Assembly (NCBI GenBank): GCA_003024785.1
Contig: PUQB01000250.1
Coordinates: forward strand, 235,136-299,135
DNA from: Selaginella tamariscina
Taxonomy: Eukaryota; Streptophyta; Lycopodiopsida; Selaginellales; Selaginellaceae
Reading direction: 5' to 3'
DNA: 64,000 nt
In this document: in pieces, positions 47,701 to 59,085 of the stretch
Numbering within the stretch: the first letter of the stretch is position 1
Layout: each line of letters begins with the position of its first letter
Position numbers and translations under genes: made by a program
Notes under the pieces: model-generated
The model's database searches: none
Told to the model about the DNA's origin: nothing
What the model saw: only the letters and a program-made list of their open reading frames with translations

Positions 47701-50077
47701 CATTATATACGCCATAAGCATAAGCTGTATACGCACCTTAGAGCTCGCTGCAGCTAAGGACCATTCAAGCAGTGATCTTCGAAGCTGGAAATCCTGCAAA
47801 AGGACGAACAGCATGAATGAGAAGCACAGCAACCATCTCCCAACAAACCTCAAAACGAGTAGCCGAAAAGAAAGAAGCCACGAAGAATAGAGCACTCCTC
47901 AAAGAAAGAGTAGGACACGTTTGGAGAGGTTGCCTAAACAAAGGCAAGTTCCAAAACTCCTCAGGAACAACGTAATGCGACGCAAGATCCTGCATCACAA
48001 TGGGCTAAAGAACGTTTACGATATTACGTGAGATTACCTTCGATGCGATATAGCCGAGCAGCTTTAAGGCCTCATCAACCTAGACCATGCGAGAGTGAAA
48101 AATATGTATGGGAACCATAAAGACAACTTACAAGCACGCTGACAGTGCTCATGTGCAAAATCAACCGCACAAGAGTATCCCAGACCGACTGCCAAAGGAT
48201 TGCCTCCTGTAGAAGAGCAGCATGAGAGAGAGAGAGAAGAGAGAGAGGAGAGAGAGAGGACGTGCCTGCCAGCTTGCTGCGGGAACAGATGCATCAGATA
48301 ATTCCATTAAGCACCTTATGGATAGCTCATGTGAGTTCTGTTTGTAAGCGAACCACTTGGGATGACTCACCTTATAGCCCACAGAGATGGCTCCACTGTG
48401 TTAATGCCACCAGACGATGTCAACCTGTAGCCAGAAAGTAACGGTACTTATACTCTTAAAAGTTCACATGCTCGAACCTTTCCACTGAAATGCCGAAAAG
48501 CTTAGACAGGAACTCGGCAGGAAGCTTAAAGCCGTAGTACTTGATCAAAAAACAAATGGCTCCTGACCTGCAGTCGTAGATAGTAGGAAGCCCAGACGCA
48601 AACTTTGAAACTCTTACCACAAAGGTTTCGAGCCATCGGCTAACCTATCGGTGACAATATCTATAAGGGTCTCCTTCTTTCTGCGCTTGACGTCGTTGAT
48701 GGAATAAGTGCTACCTTTTCCCAGAGTCTACACCATGCAAGGTCATAACATGAGTTTTTCCACTCATTAAGTACCTCAAGGAGCACATGTGCAGCGAGGT
48801 GCAGCAGTGACACGACACGCCTTCCCAGCGGCACTTCCAGGGACGATTGTACCTCCAGTTCGTTCTGTACAAATTCGAAGAGCTGTGCCAGATTATCGCA
48901 ATCATCCTCCGCGATAATGATTCTGAGCTTCATTTGCATTCTCAGATAAAGTATAAACAAGCCCTGCAAAGCAAAGGAGGTTAGACCGTATGAATGCAAG
49001 GGCTTGAAGATACCTTGAGATCTGAGTCAGTGGTTGTTGCGAGTGAGCTCCGCCTCCAGCATTCCATGGCCCCTGAGTGAACTTTCAGCAAGTGCTTGCC
49101 TAGATTGGGTCCATCGTGTTTCAGGAACGCAATTAATGATTCCAGAAGTCTTCTCTGGTATTGTTTATGCTTAGCAACACTAAGAAAGTACGTATAGCCA
49201 GGTTAGCAAACATTTGTGCAAGCAGGCGTCCTTCACTTACATACCTCTGAGGCAAGGAGGTGGCGAGGTATGATGCGATTTCAAGCCTGAGGGAATCAGA
49301 AAGATCCGGGCGGGTGCTTAATAAGAGAGGTGAGCATCTGCTGAGAGCTATCGTCACTTGTTCCCTTTTCCAAGTAAAACTGGACGAGCCCTATCGAAAG
49401 CAAAGAGAAATCACAAAGCTGTCATCCGCCTACTTCCAGTTTACCTCTGTAAGAACTCATGCTCAAGTAAGAGCAATACTCAGCGTCATCAAGAAGAAGG
49501 CAGAGGCTGGCACAGTAGTCAGGAGCGAAACCGGAGGCCCTAGGCTCGAGGATAAGAGCAATCAAGTGCTTGTACAAAGACTTGATGTTATGCATGAGGA
49601 CCGATCTTCTGCCTGAAAGCAAAATGCAGAGCGATAAACTAGAGGGAAAGGGCAAAGAATGTAGATTACCATTGGCGCATGCTTTGACCATCGCAGCCCG
49701 GAGTGTTTTTGAATACTCGGTGTTGTGCGTTTTGGCCTTGGTGTTCCTCAAGTAGAAACTGATGCAATCGCATACTTTTTGCACGACCGCCGGCCAAGCT
49801 GATGCTGCAGAGCCGATTTCTATATGCACAGCAATCAAGAATGGCAAGAAATGACTTACAAGCACTCGGCGACTCCTCGGTTTGTCGATCCAGCAGGGAA
49901 ACAAAGTGTTTGTTGTCCATATAGCTCTTTAGATCTTTGAGTGCCGCCTGAACAAGAAGAAGGAACGAATCGATCGGCAATAACACGGAGCAGAAATGTA
50001 GTTACCTCGCGATCCTTTTGGCGAGCCGAACCCAGCCGGTCGCAGGCCTCCTGCACCGTTTGCACGGTAACACGCAT
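37531..50077 (-). CDS. ATM: ATM checkpoint kinase (PI3K-like protein kinase)
   Basis: A gene of 12.5 kb with several tens of exons and introns of about 50-70 bp; the product should be near 3,000 residues. The start [20 protein letters not shown] (50077) resembles the plant ATM N-terminus that carries the TAN motif. Helical HEAT-repeat exons fill about 50.0-43 kb and the FAT domain about 43-39.6 kb. The kinase domain (about 39.3-37.9 kb) has [14 protein letters not shown], the catalytic [11 protein letters not shown], the activation-loop [12 protein letters not shown] and the ATM-specific [17 protein letters not shown]. The FATC domain ends [20 protein letters not shown] senses DNA double-strand breaks in the nucleus and phosphorylates checkpoint and repair proteins at SQ/TQ sites. 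The start codon lies 76 bp after the SOUL stop on the same strand. Individual exon joins were checked mainly in the kinase and terminal parts, and indels elsewhere are possible. Confidence 0.93.
38759..38791. repeat. (CT)n microsatellite in an ATM intron
   Basis: A run of about 16 CT dinucleotides lies within the kinase-domain part of ATM. On the ATM strand it is a GA run next to exon sequence ([11 protein letters not shown]...). Because exon borders are close, length variation here could affect splicing. Confidence 0.8.
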
Positions 50078-50153
50078 CTCGACTGAATGAAGAACCCTAC
50101 TATAAACCCCAAAAGCGATGGTTTTATTTCCTTATTAAAACGTTTACACAAAT

Positions 50154-51293
50154 TCACTCGAATTCAACTTCGATGGCAACCTCGTTGCGACGGAACAAGG
50201 GCGGAGTGAAAGGTGGATTGTACTGCACACACGCAAAATCACATTTTGCTGCGGATGGATTTGCACACAACATACCTGAGCAACTTCAATCCTGCCCGGG
50301 GCCTTGACACGGTAGGCCCTGTCTCTTTCCACACACTGACGGAGCCGCTCCGCTCTGTCCTTGACCTCTTTATCGCTTACGGTCCCTGCCGATCAAAGGG
50401 TTTTTAGGCGCGCAGGCAGGTGTAAACATCTTACATACAACCTGAAAAGCTAGTCACAGCCATCAAGGCCGGTGGCACGCGCCTTATTCTGACCCGCCTA
50501 TCTCCTGGTTCCGGCAGTGTCTCCTCGTCGTATTTTAGCGGCATCAAGAATGCCATTCGCCATGAAGCCTGCCTAACTTGTTCAACATGTGAGGCAGGCA
50601 CGCAGCATTGACACAAGTCACACACTACCTCACCTCTGTGGAGTCGCCATCCTCCTGTGTGCTGAGCACGGGTGTCGTCATTGCCATCTCCTCCTTGTTG
50701 CCGTTCTGGTTTGAAGATAAAACAAGACGAGTCAGTGCAAGACCCATAATTTACACCAGCCGCTACTTGCCTTGCCAAATATGTACGATGCTATGGTGTT
50801 GAATGCCAGTGAGGAGCCTATAAAATCAAAACCGCCTGGCATGTTGGTTTCGGCTGCAAGATAAGACTGGAACACAGCAACTATGGACGGATGCATGTCG
50901 TTGCCCACGTACCTCAACTTGCCGTATTTCGTAGCCTTCGCGCTTGCTCACCACCCGATACGGAATAGTCTCAAGGCCGGGAACTAGACCACACAAAGTG
51001 AGAAAGAAGCTTCGTGTTAAAAATCGAAGAGAGACGACCTGTCATCAGAGCCTCCTCCAAATTGCGTGCCTTAGAAATCCTTTCTACAGTGGAATCCACG
51101 AATTTGAGGCTCTCCGTAAACAGTTTCTCAACACCTAGAGAGAGATAAGTAGACAGAGAAGTAGACGCACGCGGATTGCACCTGTCCGTGCCCGTGATGC
51201 AGCAACAGATGTGAGAGCCACCGCAAGGGACGAACGACTCTCACTCGGAGCTTGCGGAATTTTCGTCGCCAGAGTGCAGGAGAGAGCGGCCAT
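50154..51293 (-). CDS. SOUL-family haem-binding protein, probably plastid-targeted
   Basis: Seven or so exons with short introns. The start MAALSCTLATKIPQAPSESR (51293) and the following Ser/Ala/Arg-rich stretch look like a chloroplast transit peptide. The SOUL domain follows: VPGLETIPYRVVSKREGYEI, SYLAAETNMPG, NTIASYIFGKN, EEMAMTTPVL, SWRMAFLMP, LPEPGDRRVRIRRVP and the C-terminal YNPPFTPPLFRRNEVAIEVE. The closest family I know is the plant plastid type (Arabidopsis At3g10130-like). Such proteins bind haem or tetrapyrroles, and a plastoglobule/stroma role is assumed from the family. It is the middle gene of a same-strand trio: ARG1-like ends 77 bp before its ATG, and its TGA is 76 bp before the ATM start. 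Confidence 0.88.
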
Positions 51294-51370
51294 GTCCACA
51301 CAATGTATACAAGTGGATGAAAAAAATGCATTATTGGGATATTTAACAAGAGTTAAAAAAAAAAACTATG

Positions 51371-53037
51371 CTAGCTGGCGTCAACTCTAAACCCAAACCA
51401 CTTCCTCTTGCTCTCAGTCTCAGGGGACTGAGCCGCTTCCTCCTCCTTGGAGGCGGAGTTTATCTTCCCAGAGGAAAAGGAGTCCTGAATCGTTTCCCTC
51501 AACTTCAATAACTCGTCAACCTGCCACACAAGATTTAACTCCGATGAACAAATAAATAAGAATTGAGACTCACAGCCGCTTTCTCTTCTGAGTACTTGTT
51601 TGTCACCGCAGCAAAGCGACCAAGAACCTGCACACGTGGTTACATGCAAATTCCTTGACTCAATTCTTAATTACCTCACGATATTCCGATTCAAACTGCT
51701 TGAGCTCCGCACGCTTGGCCAGTATCTGGGCTTCGATATCTTTCAACTTGTGTGTGCTCTCTTGGAAACCACTAGTGCAGCATGCCTCAATGGTATATGT
51801 AGCGGCCTTGAAGAAATTATCGCCTGGAACTCCCCGTCAAGCTCGGGATCAGGATAGACAGGCAACTCACCATATACAGCGAAGATGTGCGTCCCCGCTT
51901 TCAGTTCCGACACCTCGCAAGGCTGGAAGCCCTCGAGCTTCTTGAAGAACGCAGCGTCCGGATCCTTTGCCATTGCCAGCTGAAAACAAACACCATATAT
52001 TGCCACGTACAGTGAGCTAGGGAAGGCATACCGCATTGACGCCCGGATCGAGTCTGTATACTTGAAAGTGCAAAAAGTACAATCCCGCAGAGGTGACCTT
52101 CCCAGTTTTGACACTATCTTCCTGTCCATGTACATAAAAGATATATGCTTCAAGCGAGGATATATAAAGCATCTCCATACCTGAGCAGCCAAGCCAAGCC
52201 CTCCGTTTTCCTCCTGCTCAAAGTACAAGAGCTGCACAACTGGCGAGTGAGTAAGGCACGAAGAAAGTCAAAGATAAGCACCTTGAATTTGCTCTGGGAA
52301 GCAGAAGTAACACGAATGACAATCCCATCAGCAGCTTGTTCATCGGAGATTGTAACTCCATAGAAATGTGCACCTTGCTTCTCAACCTGCAGAACAACGA
52401 TCACCATTTTATCCACGGGACCCAACACCATTACCTTGTCGTGGAAAGGACGACCCAGTGGCAAGGGCCTGATCGTCACCGTCCCGTTCATAGCATCTTC
52501 CAAAACTTGAGCAGAGACTTGAGTCTTAATAGGCACACCCAATTTACTGGCACGATCACACGTTTGGTTTTGGTGAAACAAACGCAGGACACGTTTTACC
52601 TGAAGAGAGCGACGAACATGGTATTGAACGTACCCAGATTGGAGAGGTCCAGCTCCATATCCAGACCATCAACGTCAACTGCCTAAAAGAAGAAGAAGAA
52701 AAAAAAAAAGATGGTGCTGATGATGGATAAATTGCCATTACCTGGAAACCTCCAAGGTCATAGTTGCCTCGCTTCTCAGGGTCGCTCAGGATTCCATAAG
52801 CATAAGCAACCTCCTTAAACAATTCAGGAGCCTCGGGATTGTTGGCGTTTTTATCGGGATGAAGTCTACAACCGAATTATCAACAGGATGCGCCATATAT
52901 ATGGACAGATTCATTTACCTGAGAGCCATTTTCCGGTACGCAGACTTAATCTGTTGGGCTGTTGCATCACGAGGCACACCCAAGACTTCGTAAGGGTCCT
53001 TGTGCGACGGGGAACCCACCCGTCTCACATCACCCAT
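51371..53037 (-). CDS. ARG1: ARG1-like DnaJ-domain protein (altered response to gravity family)
   Basis: About ten short exons. The N-terminal J domain reads [40 protein letters not shown] (HPD tripeptide present) and [17 protein letters not shown]. It is followed by the ARG1-specific region: [66 protein letters not shown] and [16 protein letters not shown] predicted coiled coil (about [20 protein letters not shown]) and a charged tail ending [12 protein letters not shown] complete the protein. ARG1 and its relatives are plant co-chaperones of the secretory/vesicle system needed for gravity signalling in columella cells and for PIN auxin-transporter relocation in Arabidopsis. Finding a well-conserved copy here means the gene predates seed plants. 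I saw no frameshift. It shares a 237-bp divergent upstream region with the DTC carrier. Confidence 0.92.
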
Positions 53038-53274
53038 TTCTTCTCAGAAAAAATACTGCCGGCAGATCCAAACTCTATAGTTTAGGGTTTATTCCTTAAC
53101 AAGGCTTTTCTTATTTACAAAAATAAAATTGGTTTGAAATTACACAAATACAAAATGAGTACGAAGTATTCGAAGATTCCGGCATATGCTCCGTTCTAAT
53201 TTGATTGAAGGCACAGATATTTTGTTACGAGGAATTTAATTTTTGAGGTGCTTTAGGGTTCTTAGGTGTGCGCC
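53038..53274. promoter_or_regulatory. 237-bp divergent promoter between ARG1-like and DTC
   Basis: The only DNA upstream of both genes. It is AT-rich in the middle (53100-53180). The AAACCCTA element (telo-box-like TTTAGGGTT at 53084-53092 and TTTAGGGTTC at 53252-53261) occurs on both sides, close to each start codon. This motif is typical of promoters of housekeeping plant genes. Confidence 0.55.
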
Positions 53275-54466
53275 ATGGCAGCGGCGGTGGATGTGGCGGT
53301 CCAAGAGAAGCCCAAGTCCACTGCCTGGACGACGATCAAGCCTTTCATGAATGGCGGATTAGCTGGGATGGGTGCGACCTGCGTGATCCAGCCCATCGAC
53401 ATGGTCAAGGTACCCTTGGATCTGCTCTCGATTTGCTTCACTGGCTTCTCTCTCGTTCGCATTCCAGGTCAGGATCCAACTCGGCCAGGGCAGCGCTGTA
53501 GACGTTGCTAAAAATGTGATAAAGAACGAAGGCTTTGGCGCTCTTTACAAGGTTCGCCCGCCTTTTCTCTTTCTCCCAACTAATCTATCGTTTAATCTCG
53601 GCACCAGGGACTGTCTGCGGGTCTATTGCGACAGGCGACTTACACCACTGCACGGCTTGGATCCTTCAAGTGAGTGTGTTGCCTGCGTGTATTGCTGCAG
53701 TAAGGTTGCTAATTTGTTGCTGCAGGGTCTTGACAGCTAAAGCCACAGCTGCCAATGACGGGAAGCCGCTTCCCCTGTACCAGAAGGCATTCTGCGGCTT
53801 AACGGCTGGTGCTATTGGTGCCTGCGTGGGAAGCCCGGCAGATTTAGCTCTAATCCGGATGCAGGCGGACGCGACACTGCCGGCTGCACAACGGCGGCAC
53901 TACCAGAATGCCTTCCATGCGCTCTATCGAATTAGTGCAGAGGGGATCTTGGCACTGTGGAAAGGCGCTGGACCAACCGTTGTGCGTGCCATGGCGTTGA
54001 ACATGGGCATGCTTGCGTCGTACGACCAGAGTGTTGAGATATTCAAGGACAAGTTCCACTTCACGGAGGTGCCAACGGTTATAGGTTGGTGCATTTCGTT
54101 GTTGCTGTTGTGAGTTTTGTTCATTTGGCTGGTGGGTTATGCAGCGGCCAGTGCTGTTTCTGGCTTCTTTGCCGCGTCATGCAGTCTGCCGTTCGACTAT
54201 GTCAAGACCCAAATACAGAAGATGCAACCTGGCCCGGATGGTAAGTACCCTTACACGGGCTCTTTGGACTGTGCCATGAAGACGCTCAAATCCGGCGGAT
54301 TTCTCAAGTTTTACACGGGTTTTGGGACACTGCATCAGAATTGCACCTCACGTCATGGTATGTGTGTATGTATGCCTTGCGTGTTTATTAGGGTCCCTTT
54401 TTTTTCCAGATGACTTGGATCTTCCTCAACCAGATACAGAAATTGGAGGCTTCCTTTGGACTCTGA
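53275..54466 (+). CDS. DTC: Mitochondrial dicarboxylate/tricarboxylate carrier (DTC)
   Basis: Six exons: 53275-53409, 53468-53552, 53608-53669, 53726-54084, 54145-54357 and 54410-54466. The mitochondrial carrier fold of about 300 residues has three repeats with the signature P-x-[DE]-x-x-[KR]: QPIDMVKVRIQLGQG, SPADLALIRMQAD and LPFDYVKTQIQKMQ. It closely follows plant DTC (LYKGLSAGLLRQATYTTARL, DGKPLPLYQKA, ALNMGMLASYDQS, YPYTGSLDCAMKTLK, and MMTWIFLNQIQKL at the end). DTC exchanges malate, 2-oxoglutarate and citrate across the inner membrane, supporting nitrogen assimilation and redox shuttling. Two bases appear missing at about 54328-54331 (GGGACACTGC; a TA is expected before the Tyr-Cys-Ile-Arg stretch), which throws the last part of exon 5 out of frame. 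This is more likely an assembly error than gene loss. Confidence 0.92.
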
Positions 54467-54654
54467 GACATAATTTTTCCCCTTTTTGACCTAATTGACA
54501 TATAAACAGTGGAATAAGAAAAATCGTTTATAATAAGAAAAAGAGTTTTTAAAATTTTTTTTACCAATTTCCACGTGGATGGTCCTCTCGCGGCCTGTGT
54601 CGTTTGAAATTTTATACATAAGCAAAGGGTGGGATTATCGGTGGGGCAGAGACC

Positions 54655-57600
54655 ATGGAGGAGGAGAAGAGCGAGGGGGATAGCGAGGTTATGAGGTTTG
54701 TTATGGAGTTTCCGCCCCATCAGCTCTTGGCACAGTACATCATCCCATGCGGAGGTGATCCAATTTTAGGTCTGATGTCAATGGTGCATTACGACGAGGC
54801 CAATTCTTCTTCTGATTGCAGGCAACGGTGGCTTCAATGGTTTCCTCCTCCCCTGTGCTGATGAGGAACTCAAGATGAAGCAGATTGCGTCCTATGCTGA
54901 TCAAGTGCAGGAGATGAAAGGAAGAATTCAATGGTTGCAGGAGAGTCTGAGGCACCGCTCGTCTCGTCCAGTGGCAGAGGAACGTGCCGAGGACCTTGGT
55001 AAGTTTTTTGCAGTACAGTCTATAAAAGTGGAAGAGCTAGGCCAGGAGATAGATGTTTTCTCTGAGCAACTTAGGCAGTGGGAAGATGTTGATGGTGCTG
55101 ACAACCGCTTCTCAGCATTGGCTCGTGCAGTTCTCGAGGGTGAGGCCTTGAACAGGCTCAGGCAGAGACCAGTGGAGAATGTCAGGATTCACCTGTCTGA
55201 TCTCTTGAAATTACCGGACGATCAGATGAAGCGCAAGGCACTGACGGTCAGGAACCCCAAACCCAGTAACGATGCAAAGAGGAGGAAAGTCCACGAGTCG
55301 TCTTCAAAGATGCCTTTCCGGATTGGTGTTTCAACAAGCAAGCGAACGGACTCCATTTGCGACAAGCGGAAATCTCAAGGCGGGGTGCGGACGTCTCAGC
55401 TCAGGCAGAAGGCTACGGCTGAAGATTCTAGCTGCATAATCAGCAGCTTGCAGAGAGAGCTATTGCAGCTCAAGGAGGTGCTAGAGGAAAGAGATGAACA
55501 GCTGTGTGAGGAGAGGCGGAAGAGGAGCGAGCTGGAGAAGAGGCATGAAACCCGCATCAAGGAAGCACTCAAGTTGACAGAGCATTTGAACCACGAGCAG
55601 GCGCTCCGTGCTCAAGCGGAAGAGAGGGTAATCGAGCTGGAGGTCCAGTTGAAGAAGGCTCTCGTTTATCAGGAAGAGCCAAGCTCTGTTGTCGAAGTTA
55701 CAGTAAATGATGAAGCTGTTTCTGAGCCGGATACAAGCAAGGACCAGGCTCAGAATGTTCCGGTAGGCAAGTCGGGTGCAGGAACTCCGGTGCAGTCGAG
55801 CCAAGCGCTTAAGCTCAAAAGCATTGCAGAAGCAAAGGTGGAGAACTTGAAGAAGCAGGTGGCAGCTTTGAAGAAGCTAACTGGCGAGCTGCAGCACCAT
55901 CAAGAGCAACAAAGTCGTCTGAGGAAGGACAGCATGAGTGTTGAGATTGACAAGCTCCAAATCCAACTGGCCCACTTCAAGAAACTGGCTGCCGAGAAGT
56001 CGAGGGAATTGGAGGTTGAGCAAACAACGAGAGCAGATGACCAGAGCAAAACCACAACAGCGTTACTTCGGTTGGAGAATGAGGTATAGTAGATTTATAT
56101 ATAGAGAGAGAGAAGAACCGATTTGAAAGCATGCAGGCTATTTCGCACAAGAAGCTTGCTCATGAAAGAGCGGCTGAGCTGAAAGCGGAGAGAAAGCAGA
56201 AAGCCAAGGTTGAAAGCCAGCTGAAAGAGGTCAGGTACCAACTGGAGGCCAAGGCTCAGTCGTCCAGGACCGAAAGTCAAAGCTGTGATACCATCTCGCA
56301 CAAGCAAACGAGGCGGCTTCAGGCGACAGTTAAGAAGGCAAGGCAGAAGTACGAGCAGCTGCAAGAAATGTGGAGAAAGGAGCAGGACGGCAGGATGTCG
56401 GCAGACAGTGAGTGCCGCAAGCTGAGCATCTTGTGTGCCAGTCATGTGGCAAGGTTGGACGGGGTGGAGTCGCTGGTTGAGCATTTGTCCAGGGAAGTGG
56501 ACGAGCAGCTGGTGGCCGATACCACGGAAGAGGACATGGAAACGTCTGAGAAGCTTCTGTTTTTGCTAGACAAGCTTGCCAAGCAGGAGGGAACGTGTGT
56601 GGCAGAGCGGAAGCCAGAGAAGCTAGTGGCAGAGATCAGGAAGCAAGTGGGTGAGATGAAGCACGAGTTGAGTAGCTATAACCTGGCAGGTAAGATGGCA
56701 GTTAGAAAAGCAAGAGGTGACAATAACAGTGGTGCCGCCGGTCAGGGTCAGGGCCAGGTCGATAATGAGAAAAAGCTAGTAGAATTGCTGGAAGAGGCAA
56801 AGAAAACAATGGGCCAACCTGAGGAACAAGTGGTTCGACTTGGGAGGATCTGTGCAGTCCAAGCGAAGAAGTTAAGGTCGGCAGATAGTAAGCTGGTGGC
56901 TCTGAAGAAGCAAGTGGAGAGGATGCAGAAGAGCACGGGGCGGTGTAAAGTGTTAGAGATAGAGTTGCTGGAATACAAGCGGCAGGCAGAGGAGAAGACC
57001 AGGGACATCAAGCACGAGCGGAGCCTGAGATTCGAACTCGAGAGGAGTATGCACAAGGACAAGGAAGACACGGGCGTGCAAGTTGGCATTGTTGGGGAAG
57101 AAGAAGAGCTGTCCATGGAGATGCAAGTGTTTGTGTTGGAGGAGCTGGTAGGAGAGAAGTGTGAAGCGCTGGTGCAGGAACACAATCAGAGGGTGGAGTT
57201 AGTGAGCTATGCTCAAGCCGAGATGGCAGTCGCCAGCCGAAGAGCAGAGGAGCTTTCTCAGGTAACGTCATGCCAGGGGCACAAGGTCCTAGAGCTCACG
57301 GGGCTTTTGGAGTTTTTTGTGGCTAAGCTGGATGAGTATCACAATACCAGGCGGAGATTGAGGATGATAAGTCTAGGATGAGAGCTGCACTGTTGCAGGA
57401 GCAAGCGGATAAGCACAAGCTGGAGGCAAAGTTGGATGCATGTGACAAGGATAGCGGGAGCCTGAAAAAGCATGTTCAGGACCTTGAGTTGTCGGAGGAG
57501 GTGCTGAGATACCGGGACAAGGTGTGGCGACGGGGACTTCTGGCATTTGATCAAGTGCTCCTACTATGCTTTGCTGCTCTCTTTGCTTTCAGCAGGATGA

Positions 57601-57688
57601 CAATTTTGCTCAGGGACATTGTTCCAACGTAATGTATTTGTTTCAGCAGGATGACAATTTTGCTCAGGTTTCCTGCAATGCAGACATA
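54655..57688 (+). CDS. Large coiled-coil protein of unknown function
   Basis: Exons 54655-54769, 54822-56083 and 56137-57521, separated by 52- and 53-bp introns, then one or more small 3' exons. The product is about 900 residues. A short N-terminus (MEFPPHQLLAQYIIPCGGD; GGFNGFLLPCADEELKMKQI) precedes a basic linker (KRKALTVRNPKPSNDAKRRK) and then several hundred residues of Glu/Lys/Leu/Gln heptads (for example LQRELLQLKEVLEERDEQLC). I do not recognise the family; a cytoskeletal, centrosomal or golgin-like scaffold is possible from composition alone. One base is missing at about 57341-57346 (YHN out of frame with YQAEIEDDKS). The 3' end is uncertain: after RYRDK the likely exon DDNFAQ (57650-57667) is followed by AG/GT-type sites, and the stop may lie at about 57688 or later, against the convergent cyclophilin gene (CDS end 57770). 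Confidence 0.7.
57587..57668 (+). repeat. 54-bp-offset direct repeat duplicating a 3' splice site and mini-exon
   Basis: The 28-base phrase TTTCAGCAGGATGACAATTT plus TGCTCAGG occurs at 57587-57614 and again at 57641-57668. Each copy contains a pyrimidine-AG acceptor followed by 18 bases coding DDNFAQ. Only the second copy is followed by a GT, so it is the better exon. Confidence 0.85.
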
Positions 57689-57769
57689 ATAAGCAGAACA
57701 TGTGTACTGGAACAAAGAGTACATGAAAAAGAATTGGAAGGAAACATAGCTATCTCGTTTCAAAACTTG

Positions 57770-58845
57770 TTACAGCTCTCCACAATCAACAATAACACAT
57801 GGCTTCTTTGGGCGGTCATCACGATCCGTGGGTTGGTTCTCGATCATACTGACAACGTCCATGCCCTCTATAACGTGGCCAAACACCACGTGTTTTGTGT
57901 CAAGCCAAGGGGTCTGCACACCACTCATATCACTTTCCAAAACATCACGAGGAAAACCGAGCTATGGTTACCTTGACAGTGCACAGAAAGAACTGACTGC
58001 CATTAGTGTTGGGTCCAGCGTTAGCCATGCTCAAGACTCCAGGTCCAACATGAGCCACTACACACGCAACAAATAGTTAAGAGCAACAAATGCCAACCAG
58101 ATCTATCTTACGCTTGAAACTCTCATCGTTAAACTTAGCACCATAGATGCTCCTCCCGCCAGTCCCCTGCCAGCAAGCAGTTCAGTACAAACAAAGAACA
58201 GAGTGTCACTAGGATACCTACATTGCCCCTGTCAAAGTCTCCTCCCTGGATCATAAAGTTCTTGATTACACGGTGAAATGCTGAGCCCTTGTACCCAAAA
58301 CCCTTGTCACCTGACCAAACAGGAAAACATGAGAAAAAGCAATCTCCTCTCTTTCTTTGAGCCTACCTGTGCACAGGCAACGGAAGTTTTCCACCGTCTT
58401 GGGAACATCCTCGCCAAAGAGACCGATCACAATTCGGCCCACAGGCTCATTGCCAATCTTTATGTCGAAGTAGCACTTCTTGGTGACCTTGGCCTGCAGT
58501 TTGGTCTCCTCGGCACCACTCTGAAAAGCAAAACAATTTATGTAATTGGGCATCCAGTAATTCAGGTCAGATGCTCACAACAGCCGCCTGGGTTGTGACA
58601 TGGCGCCTCCCAGCAATAGAAAGCGGAGACGATGTGGCCGTGCTGAGCTGCTGTAAGCCAGGAGCAAATATCGAAGGGCGAAGCCATACATGACTAGTAG
58701 ACCTACAAGTCGTCGGAAACACTCTCGAGGCAACGTTCCCCTGTAGACTAGGCACTCAATAAAAAAAGAAAAAGAAAAAGAAAAAAAAACAAGCAACGAG
58801 GAAACTCACCAGGTTCATGCCGATACCGCACGCTGCCATCTTCAT
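57770..58845 (-). CDS. Cyclophilin-type peptidyl-prolyl isomerase, plastid-type
   Basis: Six or seven exons. The start [12 protein letters not shown] (58845; MAACGIG at 58839 is an alternative) leads into a Ser/Thr/Arg-rich N-terminus ([36 protein letters not shown]) that looks like a chloroplast transit peptide. The cyclophilin domain follows: [107 protein letters not shown] and the terminal CVIVDCGEL. The catalytic Arg (FHRV), the Phe/Met/Gln of FMIQ and the active-site Trp (TPWLD) are present. It accelerates proline isomerisation during protein folding. The match to stromal CYP20-3/ROC4 (QAKVTxKCYFDI, SIYGAKF) is close, but thylakoid CYP20-2 cannot be excluded. It ends tail to tail with the coiled-coil gene. 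Confidence 0.9.
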
Positions 58846-59085
58846 CCTCTCTCACTGCTGTAGTATTGTCTCACCTATATCTGTCTATGTGGCCGCCAGA
58901 CGAACAAAATATCTAATTAGGTTGCGCTTTATTAAACCCCACATTGCCAACGTGGCCTCGCATCGTTGGCTGTACAAAATGTTTGTTTTCTTTTCTTTTA
59001 TTTCCCTATCTCTCTATGTCGTTGGTGCTGCTCAGCCTCTCGATCTATATGTAAGTCAGTACGCTCAGCTCACATAAAATGAATC
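58846..59085. promoter_or_regulatory. Spacer: cyclophilin promoter and golgin 3' UTR
   Basis: 240 bp between the golgin stop and the cyclophilin start, both on the minus strand. It must hold the golgin 3' UTR and the cyclophilin promoter. A TATA-like run is not obvious. Confidence 0.45.

Noticed and set aside
54388..54720. 110-codon minus-strand ORF between DTC and the coiled-coil gene
   Set aside because: It overlaps the last DTC exon and the first coiled-coil exon in antisense and has no domain.
56748..57271. Long Ser/Cys/Leu-rich ORFs on the minus strand
   Set aside because: They are antisense shadows of the Glu/Lys-rich coiled-coil exons on the plus strand.
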